Source: Leucobacter sp. PH1c
GTDB taxonomy: Bacteria; Actinomycetota; Actinomycetes; Actinomycetales; Microbacteriaceae
Assembly (NCBI RefSeq): GCF_000633415.1
Contig: NZ_AYMV01000020.1
Coordinates: 62,001 to 126,000 of the forward strand
Direction of reading: 5' to 3'
Length of the DNA stretch: 64,000 nt
Under the pieces are notes generated by a model, which was given only the letters and a program-made list of their open reading frames with translations, did no database searches and was not told where the DNA came from. The position numbers were made by a program, and so were the translations under genes. Positions 59,086 to 64,000 of this stretch are shown here, one piece after another. The first letter of the stretch is position 1, and every line of letters begins with the position of its first letter.

Positions 59086-60238
59086 CCTCAAGGTGCCCCG
59101 TGTGCGGGAACATGTCGAACACGCGCGCCTCGCACACCCGGTAGCCGGGCAGCGCCGCGAGATCCCGCGCGAGGCTCTCCGGGTTGCAGCTCGAGTAGAT
59201 CACGCTCGGGACATCCGAACCGTCGAGCCAGGCGGCGAGCTCGGCACCGATCCCGCGCCTCGGGGGGTTGACGATCACGAGCTCGGGCAGGGCCTCGTTC
59301 GCAGCGCCGAGCGCGAACGCGGTCGCGTCGGCGGCCACGAAGCGCGCGTCGATTCCCGCGTCCCGGGCGCTGCGCTCAGCCGAGGCCACGGCGGCCGCGG
59401 AGAGCTCGACGCCGAGCACCCGACGCGCGGCACCCGAATCGGATCCGGATCCGGAATCAGGGCTTGAGCGCGGTGCGCAGGCGAGCGCGAATCCTCCGAC
59501 CCCGCAGTACAGATCCCAGATCGATGCGGGATCGAAGCGCTCCACCCAGCGCGTCGCCTGCCCGTAGAGCTCCCGCGCCACCGCCGTGTTGGTCTGGAAG
59601 AAGCTCTGCGGGCGGAGGTGCAGCGAGACATCGCCGAGCTCCATCGTGAGCGAGGATCCGAGCAGCAGCTCCTCGCGTTCGCCCTCGAGCAGCGCGACGT
59701 GCTCGGGCAGCAGGTTCACCGAGATCACGGCGGCCTCGGGGACCGTCGCGCGGAGCTCGGCGAGCCGGGCGCGGATCCGCGAGAGCCCCTCCTCGCTGCG
59801 CACCACGAAGCGGAGCATCAGCTCGCCCGACGGCGCGGCCGTCACGTGGACGTACTTGAGCTCGCCGCGACGGCGCGGCACCGAGTAGGGCGCGAGTCCT
59901 GTCGCGTCGAGCAGGCGCGCGAGGCGCGGAATCACGGCGCGGATCGCGGGTTCCTGGATGAGGCAGTCGCGGAGGTCGACGCCCGCGCCGTCGGGCCCGA
60001 GGATCCCGAGCGTCACCGCCCCGGCCGCGCCGCCCACCACGAGCTTCGCCTTGTTGCGGAAGTCGCGGTCGCCGCCGCCCACGATGGGGAGCCAGCCCGC
60101 CGCGGGCACCGACGGCAGCAGCTCGCGGCAGCGCGCCTCCTTGCGGCCCAGCTGCTCGACGATCGGGGTCTCGATGAAGGTGCACGAGCGGCAGCGACCG
60201 GCTTCGAAGTAGTCGCAGCGCGGGGTGGAGACGAGCAC
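59051..60238 (-). CDS. rlmC: 23S rRNA (uracil-C5)-methyltransferase, RlmC-like
   Basis: The 395-residue enzyme has an N-terminal 4Fe-4S cysteine cluster (CDYFEAGRCRSC plus a later Cys in DCLIQ), no TRAM domain, the SAM loop DLYCGVGGFAL, the NPPRRG motif and the catalytic Cys in SSCNPESLARD. This layout fits RlmC (m5U747) rather than TRAM-containing RumA/TrmA proteins. A Ser/Gly/Asp-rich insertion follows the SAM loop. GTG at 60238 lies 2 nt past the ferritin-like stop codon and was chosen because it brings the cysteine cluster to the N-terminus. The 3' end overlaps the NRDE gene convergently. Confidence 0.88.
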   Translation of the reverse strand: MLVSTPRCDYFEAGRCRSCTFIETPIVEQLGRKEARCRELLPSVPAAGWLPIVGGGDRDFRNKAKLVVGGAAGAVTLGILGPDGAGVDLRDCLIQEPAIRAVIPRLARLLDATGLAPYSVPRRRGELKYVHVTAAPSGELMLRFVVRSEEGLSRIRARLAELRATVPEAAVISVNLLPEHVALLEGEREELLLGSSLTMELGDVSLHLRPQSFFQTNTAVARELYGQATRWVERFDPASIWDLYCGVGGFALACAPRSSPDSGSGSDSGAARRVLGVELSAAAVASAERSARDAGIDARFVAADATAFALGAANEALPELVIVNPPRRGIGAELAAWLDGSDVPSVIYSSCNPESLARDLAALPGYRVCEARVFDMFPHTGHLEVMVLLERAARV

Positions 60239-60240
60239 GA

Positions 60241-60960
60241 TCAGGCGGTGAGGCCGAGGCCGTCCATGCGGCGGATGTGGTCGGCGATGAGTTCCGTGAA
60301 CACGGGCTCCATCTCGCTCGCGTCGAACTCGCGCCGCTCGCTGAGCGTCAGCGCCGCGCGGGCGACGAGCAGGGTGTCGCCGACGAGGCGGCGGCCCCAG
60401 AGCGCGAGCCAGCTCGAGAGCGAGGCGTCGGCGGCGAGCGCGTCCTCGAGGAGCGCCTTCAGCTCGGCGCGGCCGGTGTCGTTGCTGAGGATCCGGATCG
60501 CCTCGGTGCGGTAGCCGTCGCGGAGCCCCTGCGCGAGGCTCGCGAAGAAGTCGTCGAAGAGCCCGCCCACGAGGTACAGCGAGAGCACGTGCTGATGCCA
60601 GTCCGGCGTGTCGATCCGCTCGACGTAGGCGTCGATCACGGGCGAGAACGGCGCCATGACGATGTGGGGCTCCTGGCCGCGATCGCGGATCTCGGCGGTG
60701 AGGAGCTGATGCTTCGAGAGCGTCTGCCCGGCCACCTCGGCGAGCACGTTCTTCGCCTCGAGCGTCGGGGCGCCGGAGACGGCGCGCGTCGCCGCTTCGT
60801 ACAGCTCGAGCTGCAGGTAGGCCGTCAGCCCGAGGAAGGGCAGGATCCCGGGCGCGAGCTCCGACAGTTCGACGCGCTCCGTATCGGGGCCTTCGCCGCG
60901 CGAACGCAGCTTCCGGGCAGGGGCATTCTTCCTGCGCAGCCCACGGATCCACTCGAACAC
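60241..60960 (-). CDS. Ferritin-like fold protein
   Basis: The 239-residue, mostly helical protein has ferritin-like four-helix segments with Glu/His-containing motifs such as LELYEAATRA, LSKHQLLTAEI and LVGGLFDDFFASLAQGL. Related actinobacterial proteins (Rv3210c by position) are annotated as ferritin-like or tRNA-hydroxylase-like. The basic N-terminus is unconserved. Metal binding is likely from the fold but the ligands cannot be assigned with certainty. It is two bases upstream of the rlmC-like gene and divergent from the DEAD-box helicase. Confidence 0.78.
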   Translation of the reverse strand: MFEWIRGLRRKNAPARKLRSRGEGPDTERVELSELAPGILPFLGLTAYLQLELYEAATRAVSGAPTLEAKNVLAEVAGQTLSKHQLLTAEIRDRGQEPHIVMAPFSPVIDAYVERIDTPDWHQHVLSLYLVGGLFDDFFASLAQGLRDGYRTEAIRILSNDTGRAELKALLEDALAADASLSSWLALWGRRLVGDTLLVARAALTLSERREFDASEMEPVFTELIADHIRRMDGLGLTA

Positions 60961-61052
60961 TCTGACAGCTTAGCGCCGCCGGGCGGCGCGTGGGCGCATG
61001 AGCCGCTGCGACGACCCGCGGATCACCTCACGATTCCGTGCTCGCGCGGGAA

Positions 61053-61058
61053 TAGACT
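61053..61058 (+). promoter_or_regulatory. Candidate -10 element for the DEAD-box helicase
   Basis: TAGACT lies 98 bp before the GTG start, which would give a long 5' untranslated region as is common for cold-responsive helicase genes. The -35 region is weak. Confidence 0.4.
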
Positions 61059-61155
61059 GGTGATCGTACGTATTCACCGCCGGCGACGCAGGAGCGCCGG
61101 CCGCTGCGCTCTTCGGTATCACCGCGCAGCACCGCACCCCGTAGAGGACGCACCC

Positions 61156-62670
61156 GTGACGACATTTCTCGAACTCGGCGTCGACCAGGACATGGTCGAC
61201 GCGCTCGCTAGCAAGGGCATCATCGAGGCCTTCCCGATCCAGGAGCAGACGATCCCGCTCGCGCTGACGGGCCAGGACATCATCGGCCAGGCCAAGACCG
61301 GCACGGGCAAGACCTTCGGCTTCGGCCTTCCGCTGCTGCAGCGCGTGGGCGCCTCCCCCGAGCCCGGTGTGCAGGCGCTCGTCGTCGTGCCGACCCGCGA
61401 GCTCGCCGTGCAGGTGACGGAGGACCTCGAGCTCGCAGCGCAGAACCGCGCCGCGACCGTCGTCTCCATCTACGGCGGCAAGGCCTACGAGGGCCAGATC
61501 GAGCAGCTGAAGGCCGGCGCGCAGATCGTCGTCGGTACGCCGGGCCGCCTCCTCGACCTCGCGAACCAGCGCATCCTGAATCTCTCGCAGGTGCGCGAGA
61601 TGGTGCTCGACGAGGCCGACAAGATGCTCGACCTCGGCTTCCTCGCCGACATCGAGAAGCTGTTCTCGCTCACGCCGCAGATCCGGCACACGATGCTGTT
61701 CTCGGCGACCATGCCCGGCACGATCGTCACGCTCGCGCGCCGCTTCATGTCGAACCCGATCCACATCCGCGCGACGGACCCCGACGAGGGCGCGGCACAG
61801 GCCAACATCGAGCACATCGTCTACCGCGCGCACTCGCTCGACAAGGACGAGGTGATCGGCCGGATCCTGCAGGCCGAGGGCCGCGGCAAGACCGTCATCT
61901 TCATGCGCACGAAGCGCGCCGCGGCGAAGCTCCAGGAGGAGCTCGTGGATCGCGGGTTCAACGCGGCCTCGGTGCACGGCGATCTGAACCAGGACCAGCG
62001 CGAGCGCGCCATGGCGGCGTTCAAGTCGGGCAAGAAGGACATCCTCATTGCCACCGACGTCGCCGCGCGCGGCATCGACGTCGACGACGTGACGCACGTG
62101 ATCAACCACACCGTGCCGGACGAGGAGAAGACCTACCTCCACCGCGTCGGCCGCACGGGGCGCGCGGGCCGCTCGGGCATCGCCGTCACCTTCGTCGACT
62201 GGGACGACCTGCACAAGTGGGCGCTCATCAACAAGGCGCTCGATTTCGGAGTGCCCGAGCCCGTCGAGACGTACTCCTCCTCGCCGCACCTCTACGAGGA
62301 CCTGCGCATCCCCGAGGGCTCGAAGGGCCGCCTGAAGGCGACGCCCGTGAAGGAGCGCACCGCGGGCTCCGGTGGCGGACGCGGGCGCAGCGAGCGCTCG
62401 GGCGGCGAGCGCTCGGGTGACGCCTCGCGCACCCGCCGCCGCACGCGCGAGGCGAACCCGCAGGGACAGGGCCGCCACGAGAGCCACGGGCACGAGCAGC
62501 ACGGCCACGACGCCGCAGGCGGCGGCGAGCCCGGCGCGCCGCTCCAGACGGACGGCGAGGCCGCTCCGCGCCGCCGTCGCCGTCGTCGTCGGGGCGGCTC
62601 GGGCGGCAGCGCCGCGGGTGAGGCCCGCCCGGCGACCGACACGAGCTCGCCCGAGACGCCCGCGGCCTAG
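61156..62670 (+). CDS. DEAD-box ATP-dependent RNA helicase
   Basis: The 504-residue helicase has a Q motif (FPIQEQTIPLAL), AKTGTGKT, PTREL, GTPGRL, DEAD (DEADKMLD), SAT, VHGDLNQ, ARGIDV and HRVGRTGRAG, all intact. The C-terminal 120 residues are rich in Arg, Gly, His and Glu, with short RRRRRRR-type clusters, typical of RNA-binding tails. It should remodel RNA during ribosome assembly or decay. GTG at 61156 follows GAGGA; the frame is open much further upstream but without family sequence. It matches M. tuberculosis Rv3211 (rhlE) by order. Confidence 0.92.
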   Translation: MTTFLELGVDQDMVDALASKGIIEAFPIQEQTIPLALTGQDIIGQAKTGTGKTFGFGLPLLQRVGASPEPGVQALVVVPTRELAVQVTEDLELAAQNRAATVVSIYGGKAYEGQIEQLKAGAQIVVGTPGRLLDLANQRILNLSQVREMVLDEADKMLDLGFLADIEKLFSLTPQIRHTMLFSATMPGTIVTLARRFMSNPIHIRATDPDEGAAQANIEHIVYRAHSLDKDEVIGRILQAEGRGKTVIFMRTKRAAAKLQEELVDRGFNAASVHGDLNQDQRERAMAAFKSGKKDILIATDVAARGIDVDDVTHVINHTVPDEEKTYLHRVGRTGRAGRSGIAVTFVDWDDLHKWALINKALDFGVPEPVETYSSSPHLYEDLRIPEGSKGRLKATPVKERTAGSGGGRGRSERSGGERSGDASRTRRRTREANPQGQGRHESHGHEQHGHDAAGGGEPGAPLQTDGEAAPRRRRRRRRGGSGGSAAGEARPATDTSSPETPAA

Positions 62671-62715
62671 CCGCGGCCCCCGGTCCCACTCCAGGAACCG
62701 GTTCCGGAAGCCAGC

Positions 62716-62751
62716 GAACGGGCCCGGGGCGCACGCGCCCCGGGCCCGTTC
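62716..62751 (+). terminator. Perfect 16-bp terminator stem
   Basis: GAACGGGCCCGGGGCG (62716-62731) pairs exactly with 62736-62751 across a CACG loop, between the convergent helicase and PHP genes. TTCTCG follows. It can serve both directions. Confidence 0.8.
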
Positions 62752-62795
62752 TCGTGCGCGGATGCGGGCGTGCGCTGATGCCTGGCGCGGGCGCG

Positions 62796-63647
62796 TCAGC
62801 GCGGGGTTGCGAGCCCGTCGCGCAGCCGTGCGACGACCGACTCCGGCGTGGTGCACTCCCCCAGCTCGTTGGGCTTCCCCGCACCGTGGAAGTCGCTCGC
62901 GCCGGTCGCTGCGAGGCCGAGACGCTCCGCGGCCTCGCGGAGGGGCGGCACCCAGTCTTCGCGGTGCTCCGGGTGCTCGAGCTCGACCCCCCAGAGCCCC
63001 TCGGCGGCGAGCGCGGCCAGCTCCTCCGGACGGACGGGGCGCCGCTGGCGCAGGGCGGCGGGGTGGGCGAGCACGGCGCGGCCCCCGGCTGCGCGCACCA
63101 TACGGATAGCGTCGCGCGTGGCGATGGCGTAGGTGCCGAGGTAGTACGGTGACCCGGGGAACAGCACCCGCTCGAACGCCATGCCGCGATCGGCGAAGTA
63201 GCCCGCGGCGACGAGCGCGTCCGCGATGTGCGGCCGCCCGACGGTGCGGGCGTCCTCCGCTCCGACGACGTCGTCCCAGCTGATCCGGTAGTCGCGCGAC
63301 ACGCGCCGCACCATCTCTCGGGCGCGCTCCAGGCGTGCGCTGCGCACGAGCGCGAGCGCCGCGAACAGCTCGCCCGCCGCCGGGTCGATCCCGTACGCGA
63401 GCAGGTGGCGCGATCGGCCGTCGTGCTCGGTCGTGATCTCCATCCCGGGGAGGAAGTCGATGCCGCGCGCGGTGGCGGCGTCCCGGGCCTCGTCCCAGCC
63501 CGAGATGGTGTCGTGATCGGTCAGCGCGAAGCCCGGCAGGCCGATCGCGGCGGCCGCTGCGACGATCTCCGACGGGCTCGTCGTGCCGTCGGAGTGCACC
63601 GAGTGCGTGTGGAGATCGAAGCCCCGCGGCGCACTCGTGTCTACCAT
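62796..63647 (-). CDS. PHP-domain phosphoesterase
   Basis: The 283-residue protein has the PHP metal-binding motifs DLHTHSVHSDG (about 10-20), LTDHDT, a GMEIT glutamate, AHP near residue 195 and a final ASDFHG, which together hold a trinuclear metal site. Homologs hydrolyse nucleoside 3',5'-bisphosphates or oligonucleotide ends. The start at 63647 rather than 63656 is preferred because a minus-strand TAGAAT lies exactly 7 nt upstream, giving a leaderless transcript. Confidence 0.9.
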   Translation of the reverse strand: MVDTSAPRGFDLHTHSVHSDGTTSPSEIVAAAAAIGLPGFALTDHDTISGWDEARDAATARGIDFLPGMEITTEHDGRSRHLLAYGIDPAAGELFAALALVRSARLERAREMVRRVSRDYRISWDDVVGAEDARTVGRPHIADALVAAGYFADRGMAFERVLFPGSPYYLGTYAIATRDAIRMVRAAGGRAVLAHPAALRQRRPVRPEELAALAAEGLWGVELEHPEHREDWVPPLREAAERLGLAATGASDFHGAGKPNELGECTTPESVVARLRDGLATPR

Positions 63648-63656
63648 GCGGTTCAT

Positions 63657-63662
63657 TCTACG
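63657..63662 (-). promoter_or_regulatory. -10 element for the PHP gene, leaderless
   Basis: TAGAAT on the minus strand is followed by GAACCGC and the ATG at 63647. It would exclude the alternative ATG at 63656. Confidence 0.6.
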
Positions 63663-63684
63663 GTCACGGTGAGAGGATGGGGGT

Positions 63685-64000
63685 ATGACTGAGAGCGCGC
63701 AGACCACTCACGAGGTGGAGATCGACAACAGCAACCGGAGCACGACGCCGCAGACGAGCAGCTTCGCCGACTACATCTCGGCGCACTGGGCCGACCGACC
63801 CGAGACGCTCCCCAGCGAGCTGCCCGTCGCGCCGCACGCGGCCGCGCGTCGCGCGGCGCTCGGGGCGCAGTTCCGCGGCGAGCGGCTCGTGATCCCCGCG
63901 GGGGCCATGAAGCAGCGCTCGAACGACACGTTCTACCCGTTCCGGGCGCACAGCGCCTTCGCCCACCTCACCGGCTGGGGCGCCGAGAGCGAGCCGGGTG
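63685..64000 (+). CDS. Aminopeptidase P family metallopeptidase, N-terminal part
   Basis: The 105 visible residues end at the window edge. The segment FYPFRAHSAFAHLTGW matches the N-terminal creatinase/prolidase-like domain of Xaa-Pro aminopeptidases, which cut the first residue before a proline. The dinuclear metal ligands lie beyond the edge. ATG at 63685 is preceded by GAGAGGATGGGGG. It is divergent from the PHP gene with 37 bp between start codons. Confidence 0.85.
   Translation, partial: MTESAQTTHEVEIDNSNRSTTPQTSSFADYISAHWADRPETLPSELPVAPHAAARRAALGAQFRGERLVIPAGAMKQRSNDTFYPFRAHSAFAHLTGWGAESEPG

Overview
The window is a gene-dense, very GC-rich stretch of an actinobacterial chromosome. Gene content and style (four-base ATGA/GTGA overlaps, promoters with only a TANNNT -10 box placed 6-7 nt before the start codon, extracytoplasmic proteins with LAxTG-type sorting signals, DUF3107, AdnAB) fit the Microbacteriaceae, for example a Leucobacter-like genome. 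That placement is inferred from composition and gene families; no database search was possible.

Positions 1-18265 form an iron/heme region. A minus-strand operon starts at 12895 behind a DtxR/IdeR-type iron box. It encodes the heme ABC importer HmuTUV, then three surface proteins joined to it and to each other by four-base overlaps, then a 1517-residue HtaA-like surface protein, then heme oxygenase and the start of one more membrane gene at the left edge. All four surface proteins carry one or two copies of a recurring module with a cysteine pair and a GAHG signature; the smallest has only this module, and three proteins in total also or instead use HtaA, Ig-like or linker segments. Two end in LAxTG sorting signals. 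On the other strand a membrane-anchored subtilase, an overlapping sortase and a DtxR-family regulator with altered metal ligands follow. Together they can be read as a cell-surface system that frees, relays, imports and opens heme, with iron repression at the shared promoter region.

Positions 18262-23376 hold two GNAT acetyltransferases, then an SDR oxidoreductase and an aldehyde dehydrogenase facing a LeuB-like decarboxylating dehydrogenase across a palindromic regulatory site. Positions 23377-32256 hold intergenic palindromic repeats, a double-domain teichoic-acid-type glycerophosphotransferase, an HtrA-like membrane protease, a large thioester-domain surface adhesin with a sorting signal, and an initiator tRNA with its own promoter and terminator.

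Positions 32257-62670 follow the gene order I remember for Mycobacterium tuberculosis Rv3193c to Rv3211: UPF0182 protein, PDZ/Lon-like protease, DUF2342 protein, a TOMM/ThiF-like CxxC protein, UvrD2, NudC, AdnB, AdnA, DUF3107, ferritin-like protein and a DEAD-box helicase. Into this backbone are inserted a WYL regulator with an alpha/beta hydrolase, a secreted AA10 lytic polysaccharide monooxygenase, a kinase-fold protein lacking catalytic residues, a penicillin-acylase-type hydrolase, CoaBC, an NRDE protein and an RNA uracil methyltransferase. The window ends with a PHP-domain phosphoesterase and the first third of an aminopeptidase P family gene. No prophage, insertion sequence, CRISPR array or rRNA was seen.
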